NCBI GenBank assembly: GCA_905182025.1
Contig: CAJJAA010000040.1
Span: 1-59,879 of the forward strand
Direction of reading: 5' to 3'
DNA: 59,879 nt
Source of the DNA: an uncultured OM182 clade bacterium
Lineage (GTDB): Bacteria; Pseudomonadota; Gammaproteobacteria; Pseudomonadales; Azotimanducaceae
Shown: positions 51,708-59,879 of the stretch, in pieces
How the letters are laid out: the number at the start of each line of letters is the position of its first letter
Position numbering within the stretch: the stretch's first letter is position 1
Translations under genes and position numbers: made by a program
Notes under the pieces: generated by a model
Told to the model about the DNA's origin: nothing
Seen by the model: only the letters and a program-made list of their open reading frames with translations
Database searches by the model: none

Positions 51708-52167
51708 CACCCACCTCCGACGCGGCAGCTATTTTGATGGCCTGCTTAATACGGCCATACGCCATGCACCGACACAGATTGCCATTCATTGACGTAATAA
51801 TTTCCGCATCCGTCGGTGAGGGGTTGGACAGAAGAAGGCTGGCAGCTTGCATGATCTGTCCAGACTGGCAATAGCCACATTGAGGCGCTTGTGCCTCTCG
51901 CCATGCTTTTTGCAACGTATGATTACCCTGCGCGTCTAGCCCTTCAATCGTTGTAACCGCGCGACCTTCAACTGCAGCGACAGGCGTAATGCATGAACGT
52001 ATCGCCACGCCATCAACATGCACGGTACACGCGCCACACTGACCAATGCCACAACCAAACTTTGTACCTTTAAGTTCGAGCTCGTCACGAATCACCCAAA
52101 GTAAAGGCGTGTCTTGCTGCAAGTCGAGTTCTCTGTGCTTACCATTTACGGACAATTTTACCGACAT
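51700..52167 (-). CDS. (2Fe-2S) subunit of the molybdenum hydroxylase (IorA-like)
   Basis: A 155-residue ferredoxin-fold subunit with two 2Fe-2S clusters: plant-type CGIGQCGAC near 39-47 plus a Cys near 60, and the helical-domain CGYC ... CRC near 97-133. It carries electrons from the molybdenum subunit. It starts at the ATG at 52167 and its end overlaps the start of the large subunit by eight bases, so translation is probably coupled. Confidence 0.94.
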   Translation of the reverse strand: MSVKLSVNGKHRELDLQQDTPLLWVIRDELELKGTKFGCGIGQCGACTVHVDGVAIRSCITPVAAVEGRAVTTIEGLDAQGNHTLQKAWREAQAPQCGYCQSGQIMQAASLLLSNPSPTDAEIITSMNGNLCRCMAYGRIKQAIKIAAASEVGDE

Positions 52168-52351
52168 AATGTTATCCCCTTAGGCTTTCATCCAATTTAC
52201 GATTATTTCCCGTAGCGAATCAAGTCGGAAAATGACTTTGTGACCAACACCACCCAGCCTTGCTTCATTGCTGTGGCACGACAGCCTTTTTAATGTCGCT
52301 CTAAGATAGAAGACTGATAGAATAGCGCTTTAGTTATTTTAGGATCGTTCC

Positions 52352-53026
52352 ATGGCGCAGCAGCCGACATCAAAATCAGCAACGAAACAGAAAGCAAAGC
52401 CAGTGACAAAGTCAAAAGCAAAGCCAACGCATAGAACAGCTTTTGGTTTGAAGATTTTAAACTCTAACCATAAAGATATCCGTCGTCTCAAACGAGAGGG
52501 GCATATTGCAACTATTCACGGTAACAAGTTTTGGAACTCCAGTTTCCTTATCATGGACTACCTAAAGAAAAACCCACTCAAACGCAAAGTCAGAGTGCTT
52601 GAGATCGGTTGTGGCTGGGGTTTGCTAGGTATCTATTGCGCAACAAATTTCGACGCTACCGTGCACGGTATTGATGCAGATGAAAACGTATTACCCTACT
52701 TACACCTGCATGCGGACATTAACAAAGTGCAGGTTACTTCGGATGCGAACACCTTTCAGCAGCTCACAACCGAGAAACTGAAAGACTATGATCTAATCGT
52801 TGGTGCTGATATTTGCTTTTGGGACGAAATGTCGAATGCGCTGTTTAACCTCATCGCAAGAGCGAAAAAAGCAGGTGTAAAGCAAATCATTATCTCTGAC
52901 CCCGTACGATCGCCTTTTGAAGACCTGACTGAACGTTGCAAGAAGAAGTATGACAATGTAGAAGTCCAGCAGCGTTGGCTAAAGCGGCCGGTGAAGGCTT
53001 CGGGGCAACTTCTCATTGTAAAATAG
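52352..53026 (+). CDS. SAM-dependent methyltransferase (METTL/protein-lysine type)
   Basis: A 224-residue class I methyltransferase. The N-terminal 35 residues are Lys-, Ala- and Thr-rich and probably disordered. The SAM motif VLEIGCGWGLLGIYCA lies near 80-95, followed by the acidic ribose-binding GIDADEN and the D-x-x-F/W motif VGADICFWDEM near 150-160, as in METTL21-like protein-lysine methyltransferases. The target is unknown. It stands alone before a YbjQ gene. Confidence 0.82.
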   Translation: MAQQPTSKSATKQKAKPVTKSKAKPTHRTAFGLKILNSNHKDIRRLKREGHIATIHGNKFWNSSFLIMDYLKKNPLKRKVRVLEIGCGWGLLGIYCATNFDATVHGIDADENVLPYLHLHADINKVQVTSDANTFQQLTTEKLKDYDLIVGADICFWDEMSNALFNLIARAKKAGVKQIIISDPVRSPFEDLTERCKKKYDNVEVQQRWLKRPVKASGQLLIVK

Positions 53027-53085
53027 TTCGATACCACTAAAGTCATCGCGCACTTATTGTCGATGATTAGTACAAGGACAGCATC

Positions 53086-53412
53086 ATGATTATAACCACC
53101 ACACCTGGTATTGAAGGTAAGAGCATAAAGCATTACAAAGGTGTAATTACCGGCGAAGCAATTCTTGGAGCCAATATATTCAGGGATATGTTTGCTGCGG
53201 TAAGAGATATTGTCGGTGGTCGTTCGGCAGCCTATGAAAGAGAACTCGGAAAAGCACGTGAAATCGCCTTAGAAGATTTAGAGGATTGGGCTGAAGAACT
53301 CGGGGCGAACGCGGTGGTCGGTGTCGCGATTGATTACGAAAGTTTCGGTCAAAGTAACGGCATGATGATGGTCAGTGTCACGGGCACAGCGGTGGTTGTA
53401 ACGGACAGCTGA
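53086..53412 (+). CDS. YbjQ/UPF0145 family protein
   Basis: A 108-residue protein of the YbjQ (heavy-metal-binding DUF74) family, which forms pentamers. Signature features are the [20 protein letters not shown] start and [14 protein letters not shown] near the end. The function of this family is unknown. The ATG follows AAGGA. It converges with the DUF2834 gene with about 40 bases between. Confidence 0.92.
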   Translation: MIITTTPGIEGKSIKHYKGVITGEAILGANIFRDMFAAVRDIVGGRSAAYERELGKAREIALEDLEDWAEELGANAVVGVAIDYESFGQSNGMMMVSVTGTAVVVTDS

Positions 53413-53452
53413 GGACTATTGATAGGGCTCAAGCCCCACCTAACTTCGCGTC

Positions 53453-53755
53453 TTAATCCGCCACATTGGCTTTTTCACGACGATACAAATAAAACGGCAA
53501 CGCACAAGACAACCCAATACTCAGATTGATTAGAATATAAAGCCACACCTGTGGTGTTTTGTTGGCAATCATATAGATCCAAAACACACTCGACGTTATT
53601 AATAAATCCGCGGTGAAACCTGCCGCTGCACCATTTACAAAAAGTGACGTCGCAAAACCCGCGATCTCGATACCGTCACTGATAAAAAAGTCTATAAAGA
53701 AAATATAAGGCACGATTGCGCCGATGATTGAAGCAATGAGATATAGATTCTTCAC
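53453..53755 (-). CDS. DUF2834 small membrane protein
   Basis: A 100-residue inner-membrane protein with three hydrophobic helices and a short basic C-terminus, matching DUF2834. The start is GTG with AAGGA about nine bases upstream. Function unknown. Confidence 0.82.
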   Translation of the reverse strand: MKNLYLIASIIGAIVPYIFFIDFFISDGIEIAGFATSLFVNGAAAGFTADLLITSSVFWIYMIANKTPQVWLYILINLSIGLSCALPFYLYRREKANVAD

Positions 53756-53847
53756 TGTATTGATTCCTTCGCATTTTCAGGTAAAGGAATCTAAACATGA
53801 ATGAACACTATCGAACAGTTACCTTGTCGTTCATCAAGTAAAAGTCC

Positions 53848-55701
53848 TTACGCCTCGGATAATACGACCACGCCTGAATCCGGCTGAGATTGATAAAGTC
53901 TAGCGACTTCCGAGGCGCGGCGCACGATGACCTCACCCTGATTTACATAGCCTTTATCGGTAATCTCATAGGCACCGGCATCGGGAGGCGCAGACATCAT
54001 AAGAAAACGTGCAATTCGCTTCGAAGAATTCGGATTCTTCGCGTTGTGCTCCGCTATACCATGAGACACCGCCTGCAAAACCTTGGCATTTTCAACAATC
54101 ACGTTCGGATCATTCGACTCGGCTAACGCGCCACAACTCTCGATGTTCGGCCACATCAACACTGACACATAGGTTTCGTTCAGGCCACAAATCACGGCGT
54201 CACGGACGTACGGTGACGCAGCCGTGACCACTTCTGCTCGCAGTGTACCCGCAGAAACCCAAGTGCCTGTTTGTAACTTGAATTCTTCAGCGACTCTGCC
54301 TGCGAACACTAAGCCTTTCGCAGCGTCCTGTGCATCGAAAAAGCTCACCGCATCGCCCATTTTAAAAAAACCTTCCTCGTCAAAAGCCTTGCGGGTTTTT
54401 TCTGGCTCGTTTAGATATCCGGGTGTCGTGCCCGGCGACAAAATCCGAATTTCGTACTTTTGACCAAAGGGGACCAGTTTTACCGTCACACTTGGCGTCG
54501 GTAAACCAATGACGCTGGTATCCTCACAGGTCCAATAACGTGAAAGACCACAGCTAACCTCCGTCGACAAAAGCGACGTCCCCGATGGATATCGCATACC
54601 GGTATATTTAACAGCCAAATCGTCCAATCGCTTCGCTAGCGATGCAGGCATGGCTGCGGATCCTGAAGCCGTCACACGCAAGTCTTGGTAGAATGTCGCC
54701 GCAAAGGCGTCGTCTTTCTCCAAAGCGTCAGCCAGCATCGCCCATCCTAGCGGCGCGCCGACATATTGCGTCGGTTTCACAGTCTTAAGGTTGGCTATTG
54801 TCTTATCAAATTCCCCCGGCACGGGTTTACCTGTGTCTAAATAAATTGAGCCGGCGGCATCAATAATCATCGCGACCCGCATGACACCTGCGCCGACGTG
54901 GCTCCAAGGCATCCAATCCAAAACGCGCGTACCCAATTCAAGGTCTTTATCACCTTGCAAGCCATTAGAGGAAGCAAGTAAGTAACAGGACATGCCATGG
55001 GTATGAATAACGCCTTTTGGCATGCCGGTTGAACCGGAAGTGAACATATAGCGCGTGATCGTATCGTGGTTTATCTTTTGAATTGAATCGTCAACAGCGT
55101 CAGTCGCATGAGTCGCTAACAGATCAGAAAAGTTCACTGTCGCCGCGCCGTCATCTTGCACAGCAATGAGCTCAACCTGCGCTGTATCAAACTGAATGTT
55201 TTGCAGGGCATCACTATGCACAGACAAAGCCTCAGCAAAGACGAACCCAGGCTTTACAACATCCAGCACAGCCTCGAGTTTTGGATAGGCGCCCTTCACC
55301 GTCGAATAGGACATGCTCACAGGCGTATAAGGTACCCTGGCAAACAGTGCACCCCATGCCATCAGAAAATGATTGATGGAACTGTTAGACAATATCGCTA
55401 AGGGTTTTTCGATTGAAGCACCCTTCGAAATCAGCCACTGCGCCACGGATCGACATTGTCGAACCGCATCAGCATAGGTTAGGTGAACCCACTCGCCTTG
55501 CAGATTCTGTTCTGCGATCAGCACACGTTCAGGGAATTGTTCGGCGCGCTCGAGCAAAAGTTGCACCATATCCTGCGGTATCTCACCAATCTGGTAGGGA
55601 CAGCTGAGTAAAATTTCCCCATTGTCACGGCGCTGCACCTCAACGGCTGCAGGCTCACTAGTCGATGGACGATACGGCGCGTTCACGCTTGACGCCACCA
55701 C
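53848..55701 (-). CDS. AMP-forming acyl-CoA synthetase, feruloyl-CoA synthetase-like
   Basis: A 617-residue ANL-family ligase of the long form, like feruloyl-CoA synthetase. TSGSTGMPKGVIHTHGM carries the adenylate P-loop near 218-234. The acid-binding pocket region (VKPTQYVGAPLGWAML) and the late FFKMGDAVSF hinge are visible. It likely activates a hydroxycinnamic or related aromatic acid. The start is a GTG that overlaps the end of the MBL gene by 19 bases, so it is probably translated from the MBL transcript. Confidence 0.87.
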   Translation of the reverse strand: MVASSVNAPYRPSTSEPAAVEVQRRDNGEILLSCPYQIGEIPQDMVQLLLERAEQFPERVLIAEQNLQGEWVHLTYADAVRQCRSVAQWLISKGASIEKPLAILSNSSINHFLMAWGALFARVPYTPVSMSYSTVKGAYPKLEAVLDVVKPGFVFAEALSVHSDALQNIQFDTAQVELIAVQDDGAATVNFSDLLATHATDAVDDSIQKINHDTITRYMFTSGSTGMPKGVIHTHGMSCYLLASSNGLQGDKDLELGTRVLDWMPWSHVGAGVMRVAMIIDAAGSIYLDTGKPVPGEFDKTIANLKTVKPTQYVGAPLGWAMLADALEKDDAFAATFYQDLRVTASGSAAMPASLAKRLDDLAVKYTGMRYPSGTSLLSTEVSCGLSRYWTCEDTSVIGLPTPSVTVKLVPFGQKYEIRILSPGTTPGYLNEPEKTRKAFDEEGFFKMGDAVSFFDAQDAAKGLVFAGRVAEEFKLQTGTWVSAGTLRAEVVTAASPYVRDAVICGLNETYVSVLMWPNIESCGALAESNDPNVIVENAKVLQAVSHGIAEHNAKNPNSSKRIARFLMMSAPPDAGAYEITDKGYVNQGEVIVRRASEVARLYQSQPDSGVVVLSEA

Positions 55702-56738
55702 GCCACACCATGTTCGTCTTCTTCAACGGTAACGATACGACGGTCCAGCGCACAGTGCAGATGAGCGATTGCCTCACCGGTTGCAGGAAAGAAACTCATA
55801 TCGGTAATTTCACTTTTGAATAATGCCGGAAAGACGTCAACTGCACGCTTGGGTTCAGCACACAGTTCATACATCTTTTCTAACGCCACTTCGTGCCAAT
55901 CAATCAATGCCGTCAGACGTTCATGAACGCCGACATATAAGCTTTCATGGGCTGGTAAGACCAACAGATCAGGCGGCAGTTGCTCTCGCAAGCGGCCACA
56001 GGAGTTAATAAAGTCACGTAACGGATTCGCATTCGGTTCAGATGGCTGCACACTTACATTCGGCGTGATTCTTGGCAAAATTTGATCACCTGCAATGATA
56101 ACCTTTAGGCCTGGACAATAAAGACAGACATGCTCTGGCGCATGGCCGTGACCAATGACAGCGCGCCATTCTCGCCCACCAATATCGATATATTGACCTT
56201 CTTTTATGCGCTCATAACCCGCAGGCAGCTGCGCAATATTGGCGCCAAACTGGCCAAAACGCTCGCGGTATCGATCCAAACGGTCTTCTGTAAATCCAGC
56301 ACGACGATAGAAACGAATGGCGTCCTCTGGCACATCCGATGGGCCATCGGCAGCCATCACTTTACACATATAAAAGTCAGCGCGGCTCATCCACAGCTCA
56401 CAATCCCATTTTTTGCAAATCCACCCAGCGTTACCCGTGTGGTCACTGTGCAAATGTGTCGCAATAACGCGTTTGATAGGCAGACCATGAAGGTGGTTAT
56501 CAAATATTTTCTGCCACAGTCCCTGTACTTCATCATTACACAGACCTGTGTCAACGATGGTCCAACCGTCATAGTCTTTTAATAACCAGACATTAATATG
56601 ATTCAGACGGCCCCACATGGGCATGCGAATCCAAAACACACCTTCAGCCACTTCGGTGACCTCACCCGGCTCAGGTGCTTGATCTTGAAATTTGTAGTTG
56701 AGCGGGTCATAGCCCCGCTTTGACATGTTATCTACCAC
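55683..56738 (-). CDS. MBL-fold metallo-hydrolase
   Basis: A 351-residue metallo-beta-lactamase fold hydrolase. The metal motif HLHSDHTG near 92-99 and the later GHGHAPEH and GDQ ligands are present. A GTG start at 56738 is supported by AGGGA; an ATG at 56726 is alternative. It belongs to the LACTB2/glyoxalase-II-like branch, which hydrolyses thioesters or lactones. It is translated just before the acyl-CoA ligase gene and may act on a CoA thioester. The C-terminal helical part is about 100 residues. Confidence 0.9.
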   Translation of the reverse strand: MVDNMSKRGYDPLNYKFQDQAPEPGEVTEVAEGVFWIRMPMWGRLNHINVWLLKDYDGWTIVDTGLCNDEVQGLWQKIFDNHLHGLPIKRVIATHLHSDHTGNAGWICKKWDCELWMSRADFYMCKVMAADGPSDVPEDAIRFYRRAGFTEDRLDRYRERFGQFGANIAQLPAGYERIKEGQYIDIGGREWRAVIGHGHAPEHVCLYCPGLKVIIAGDQILPRITPNVSVQPSEPNANPLRDFINSCGRLREQLPPDLLVLPAHESLYVGVHERLTALIDWHEVALEKMYELCAEPKRAVDVFPALFKSEITDMSFFPATGEAIAHLHCALDRRIVTVEEDEHGVAWWRQA

Positions 56739-56956
56739 GATGTATCCCTAAATACTTTATCTGAGTTAGAAGATACCTCATCGGGCCTTTTGTCGCCAGA
56801 TTCCAATCGATTGCGTCACCAACCTAAACCCTGTTCTGCGTGCCTTTAAACCCCCCTTGCTATGTCGAGTCAGCAATAATCCTTGAAATTCAGTGCATAA
56901 ATTGGTGTTATCAGGACAAGCAAAAACAATAACTGAACTCGACGAGGAAACATCGA

Positions 56957-57796
56957 ATGAGTGACTATCAGGAAATACTTTACAGCGTAGATGGCCCCAG
57001 TGCCGTCATTACCCTAAACCGCCCAGACGCTTTGAACGCCCTCACGAACAACATGATGACTGAGCTCAAGCATGCGCTCGCTGCGGCGGAGCAAGATGAA
57101 CAGGTTGTTGGCATCATCTTAACCGGCGCTGGCCGCGGCTTTTGTGCAGGTATGGACATGAACGCTTTGGATGCACAGGCAACTGGCGGCGATCTAAGCG
57201 CGGGCGTAGAAGTAAAGAAGCTTGATGCCGACCCGGGTGATAAAAGTATGGGCGAGAACTTTCAAGTCGCGTTCACCTATATTATGTCGATTCGCAAACC
57301 TATTATTGTCGCACTCAACGGCGCTTGCGCAGGCTTAGGTATGTCGATCGCCCTGCTTTGTGATATGCGTTTTTCCTCAGAGAACGGAAAGTTTGTCACT
57401 GCCTTCGCGCAACGTGGTCTCATTGCTGAACATGGCCAGAGCTGGATACTGCCAAGACTTATCGGTTCAGCTCGCGCCTTAGACTTGCTGTGGAGCTCAC
57501 GCAAGGTCGCGGCGGAAGAAGCCATGCAGATGGGACTGGTCAATCGCATCATCCCCCAGGATGAACTACTCAACGAAACCAAAGCTTATATTCAGAACCT
57601 TGCAGACAACTGCTCGCCGACTTCATTAATGATGATGAAACAGCAGGTTTATCGTCATATGAACGCACCATTGGGTGAAGCGATGAAGGAATCGAACAAG
57701 TGGATGGCGGAAAGTTTGAAGCGACAAGATTTCAAGGAAGGCGTCGCGTCGTACCTCGAGAAACGATCTCCGGCATTTGATAAAATTAATATGTAG
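56957..57796 (+). CDS. Enoyl-CoA hydratase/isomerase family protein
   Basis: A 279-residue crotonase-fold protein. GAGRGFCAGMDM near 56-67 and GACAGLGMSIAL form the oxyanion hole; the first Glu of hydratases corresponds to ENGKFVT and the second to IAEHGQSWIL. The end (RQDFKEGVASYLEKRSPAF) is typical of the family. The ATG follows GAGGAAA. It is a second crotonase beside that at 17301. Transcribed away from the MBL/ligase operon. Confidence 0.9.
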   Translation: MSDYQEILYSVDGPSAVITLNRPDALNALTNNMMTELKHALAAAEQDEQVVGIILTGAGRGFCAGMDMNALDAQATGGDLSAGVEVKKLDADPGDKSMGENFQVAFTYIMSIRKPIIVALNGACAGLGMSIALLCDMRFSSENGKFVTAFAQRGLIAEHGQSWILPRLIGSARALDLLWSSRKVAAEEAMQMGLVNRIIPQDELLNETKAYIQNLADNCSPTSLMMMKQQVYRHMNAPLGEAMKESNKWMAESLKRQDFKEGVASYLEKRSPAFDKINM

Positions 57797-57809
57797 TGAC
57801 CGTCAATCA

Positions 57810-57833
57810 GTTGGTTTCCGACAGGAAACCAAC
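57810..57833. terminator. 10-bp hairpin downstream of the enoyl-CoA hydratase gene
   Basis: GTTGGTTTCC pairs with GGAAACCAAC around a GACA loop, 14 bases after the stop. It lies between converging genes and could serve the + strand gene. Confidence 0.6.
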
Positions 57834-57850
57834 CAACGACACTAAAGGCT

Positions 57851-57882
57851 AATAAGCGGTTGTTTTAACTCAATCGCTTATT
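57851..57882. terminator. 12-bp hairpin between convergent genes
   Basis: AATAAGCGGTTG pairs with CAATCGCTTATT (one G-U) around an 8-base loop, followed by TTCC on the + side. It is a likely bidirectional terminator ahead of the aldo/keto reductase end. Confidence 0.6.
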
Positions 57883-57886
57883 TTCC

Positions 57887-58918
57887 TTAACTAAACCCTA
57901 ACGACAATAGGTTATCTAAAGGCTGGTACAACTCTTCGAGGTAAGCGACATCTTCATCTTCAAGCGTTATCTCGGTCGCGCCAACAAGATCATCAAGCTG
58001 CGACACTTTCGATACGCCTACAACTGGGCAAGCAACGCCTGGTTTTGATAGTAACCATGCAACAGATATCTGCGCAGCAGACTTACCATATTTTTCCGCT
58101 ACTTCAATAACCCGATCCGCAATCTGAAAATCAGCCGCGCCGCGATACAACCCTTCCGTACGTTTACGATCTTGTCCCTGCGAACGATTGGTTGTACCTC
58201 CATCAAAACCCCCTTTGTAAGCACCGGCGAGAATACCGCGCGCCAATGGCGACCAAGGCGTCAATGCAACACCCGAATTGAGACAATAGGGATTCATCTC
58301 TCGCTCTTCTTCGCGATAGATCAAATTATAGTGATTCTGCATCGAGATAAACTTGGTCCAACCATGCAGTTCAGCGGTCATCTGAAGCTCAGCAAATTGC
58401 CAGGCAAACATCGATGAGCCGCCTAAATACAATGCCTTACCTGCTTTCACCACATCGTGTAGTGCTTCCATTGTCTCTTCGATAGGCACCTCACCACCGC
58501 CGGGAGTAGCGTGCGGATGACGATGAATAATCAGTTGATCGACATAATCATGCCCTAACCGCGTCAAGCTCTTATCCACGCCTTCCATAATATGTTTGCG
58601 GGATAAACCCATCATATTTGGATTACGTCCCATCGGCATCGCGACCTTGGTTGTTAACACATACTCGTCTCTGGGCAGCAAGGACTTCAATGTTTGGCCA
58701 ACAACTTCTTCACAAGCACCAAGACCGTAGACATCTGCGCAATCAAAATAGTACAAACCACGGTCAATTGCGGCCGTGAAAATTTCCTTACTGTCCTTCA
58801 GCCCGAGCGTCCAATCACCCTGGTGACCCCGACCTGGTTCGCCAAAGTTCATAGTACCCAAACAAAGACGTGACACCTGAAGTCCGCTTTTTGTACCCAA
58901 TTTTACTGAATCTAACAT
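57887..58918 (-). CDS. Aldo/keto reductase
   Basis: A 343-residue NADP-dependent oxidoreductase of the TIM-barrel AKR family. The catalytic tetrad can be placed: Asp and Tyr in DCADVYGLG, Lys in LTTKVAMP and His in IIHRHPHA. The C-terminal VACPVVGVSKVSQLDDL shows the phosphate-binding part. It probably reduces a carbonyl in catabolism. It is followed on the same strand by nothing obvious except the terminator. Upstream is the GST gene, 74 bases away. Confidence 0.93.
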   Translation of the reverse strand: MLDSVKLGTKSGLQVSRLCLGTMNFGEPGRGHQGDWTLGLKDSKEIFTAAIDRGLYYFDCADVYGLGACEEVVGQTLKSLLPRDEYVLTTKVAMPMGRNPNMMGLSRKHIMEGVDKSLTRLGHDYVDQLIIHRHPHATPGGGEVPIEETMEALHDVVKAGKALYLGGSSMFAWQFAELQMTAELHGWTKFISMQNHYNLIYREEEREMNPYCLNSGVALTPWSPLARGILAGAYKGGFDGGTTNRSQGQDRKRTEGLYRGAADFQIADRVIEVAEKYGKSAAQISVAWLLSKPGVACPVVGVSKVSQLDDLVGATEITLEDEDVAYLEELYQPLDNLLSLGFS

Positions 58919-58992
58919 CTTAACTCCGTCGTATTTTTGTTCGTTTTATTTACGTCTTTCTACAATTTTATCGCCGCACTTAAAGGACAATA

Positions 58993-59625
58993 TCACAAAG
59001 GCGAAGGCTGACCTGCGCCGTATTCGACAGCAATCTTGAAGCCGTCTCTTTGTTTAAGTCTATCCCAATAGGCACTCGCATTGGCCGACTCGTCGGTCGG
59101 TGCAAGCTTGTCACACAACATCATTGAGTAACCCATCATGATGTCAGCGGCCGTAAATTCCTCACACAAAAAACCCTCGGGCCCGACCGCATCACCGACG
59201 GCACGCCAACACAAACGAGACCGCGTCTGCATTTCGAGTATCGCTGTGTCGGATTGTTCATTAATTGGTATTGCACGTTTGTGATTAACGATCTCGCCTA
59301 AAGGTCGTGCAAAAGTTGCCTCGGCAAACCAACACCATTGCAGGTACTGACTGTACTCAGTTGAATCGACGCTCGGCTCAAGACGACCAGCACCCTGCGT
59401 CTGCAACAAATACTGCACCATTGCACCAGACTCAAACATTGATAAGCCAGCATCGTCAGTCATGGCCGGGACTTTGCCGACAGGATTCATTTTTAACCAC
59501 TCAGGGCTCAATCTGAATTCCGGCGCAAAAGAGATAAGTTGTACTTCGTAGGGAATTTGTAATTCTTCACACAACCAAATGACCCTGACAGAACGTGTGC
59601 CGGGGACATGGAATATTTTTAGCAT
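58993..59625 (-). CDS. Glutathione S-transferase family protein
   Basis: A 210-residue GST. The thioredoxin-like N-terminal domain (KIFHVPGTRSVRVIWLCEEL) lies in 1-80 with VGKVPAMTDD, the glutathione-binding turn. A C-terminal all-helical domain (about 90-200) follows. The active-site residue is probably the Ser/Arg in GTRSVRV. It is the first gene of a likely two-gene unit with the aldo/keto reductase and may serve detoxification or thioester chemistry. Confidence 0.9.
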   Translation of the reverse strand: MLKIFHVPGTRSVRVIWLCEELQIPYEVQLISFAPEFRLSPEWLKMNPVGKVPAMTDDAGLSMFESGAMVQYLLQTQGAGRLEPSVDSTEYSQYLQWCWFAEATFARPLGEIVNHKRAIPINEQSDTAILEMQTRSRLCWRAVGDAVGPEGFLCEEFTAADIMMGYSMMLCDKLAPTDESANASAYWDRLKQRDGFKIAVEYGAGQPSPL

Positions 59626-59783
59626 GATGCTTTGCTCACATGATCAGTGCGCTGATTGTCACAGGAAATACGGGCTTGAGGCAACCTCCGTCGATAAGGT
59701 ATTTAGCTGACAGCCAATTTAAGATGGTCCGCGGTACACGATCTACCCAACGTATTGAAGACTTAGGCATAAACACAGGTAAG

Positions 59784-59879
59784 TTACTGGGTTTCAAATT
59801 TTAAGAAGCGCCGAACAGCCAGTACGGCAAAAGCAAAAACGATATAAACGATATAAACGGCAACCGCCGGCTTAACTTG
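59784..59879 (-). CDS. C-terminal end of a membrane protein (5' part outside window)
   Basis: On the minus strand a frame is open from the right edge to a stop at 59784: 31 residues with a membrane helix (VKPAVAVYIVYIVFAFAVLA) and a basic tail RRFLKFETQ. Its composition is convincing for the end of an inner-membrane protein, but it is too short to identify. The space from here to the GST gene (59626-59783) shows nothing. Confidence 0.5.
   Translation of the reverse strand, partial: QVKPAVAVYIVYIVFAFAVLAVRRFLKFETQ

Noticed and set aside
1-59879. Mobile elements, tRNA and rRNA genes
   Set aside because: No transposase, integrase or phage protein was found in any frame, and no tRNA- or rRNA-like sequence was noticed in the gaps; a tRNA search program would settle this.

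Overview
The window looks like chromosomal DNA of a free-living, probably marine or sediment gammaproteobacterium. The support is general: UvrA with a LexA-like half site upstream, a PiT/DUF47 phosphate-transport pair, MerC, Bax-like and YbjQ proteins, proteobacterial-type signal peptides and lipoboxes, and many acyl-CoA and CoA-ester enzymes. The genus cannot be named from this sequence. I saw no rRNA, tRNA, CRISPR array, transposase, integrase or phage gene.

Layout. 1-7.3 kb: the end of a modular, probably disordered protein, an M32 carboxypeptidase, a histidine phosphatase, an acyl-CoA carboxylase beta chain, a small secreted protein, an M20 peptidase and a CinA-like protein. 7.3-7.9 kb is non-coding and leads into uvrA. 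10.8-17.2 kb: an exported protein with an STI1-like tail, two Nudix hydrolases, a Bax-like glucosaminidase, a beta-solenoid repeat protein and an N-acyl-D-amino-acid deacylase-like amidohydrolase. 17.3-26 kb: enoyl-CoA hydratase and SDR, PiT and DUF47, MerC, a thiolase/ChbG-like deacetylase/Nudix operon, and a luciferase-like monooxygenase. 26-32.1 kb: an M48 protease with a LysM-like end, two tandem TPR proteins with TonB-C-like tails, and two lipoproteins, one of them frameshifted.

32.6-45.0 kb is the most unusual part: a one-directional array on the + strand. Its order is a Ser/Gln-rich lipoprotein, a second lipoprotein, a membrane pseudokinase with TPRs, a membrane PEGA-repeat protein with a SUMF1/PvdO-like domain (split by a frameshift), a small exported protein, a MotA/TolQ/ExbB-type channel protein, an Hsp70/actin-like protein with an FHA-like tail, and two VWA proteins. 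Each VWA protein starts with a single membrane helix carrying an Asp (FLD-x-x-SCGFGA), as in MotB/TolR/ZorB. I infer a proton-driven envelope complex in which VWA domains replace the usual peptidoglycan-binding domain, with a degenerate kinase/FHA/PvdO signalling module. I do not recognise it as a described system. A DUF4139 protein converges on the end of the array.

46.5-59.9 kb is a catabolic region for organic acids: a metal-dependent cyclase, two acyl-CoA ligases, a two-subunit molybdenum hydroxylase, an MBL hydrolase, an enoyl-CoA hydratase, an aldo/keto reductase and a GST, interspersed with a methyltransferase, a YbjQ protein and a DUF2834 protein. A membrane protein runs off the right edge.

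Several intergenic spaces carry short tandem repeats (8, 13, 14 and 23 bp units). Two 23-bp arrays 10 kb apart appear to be one repeat family in opposite orientation.
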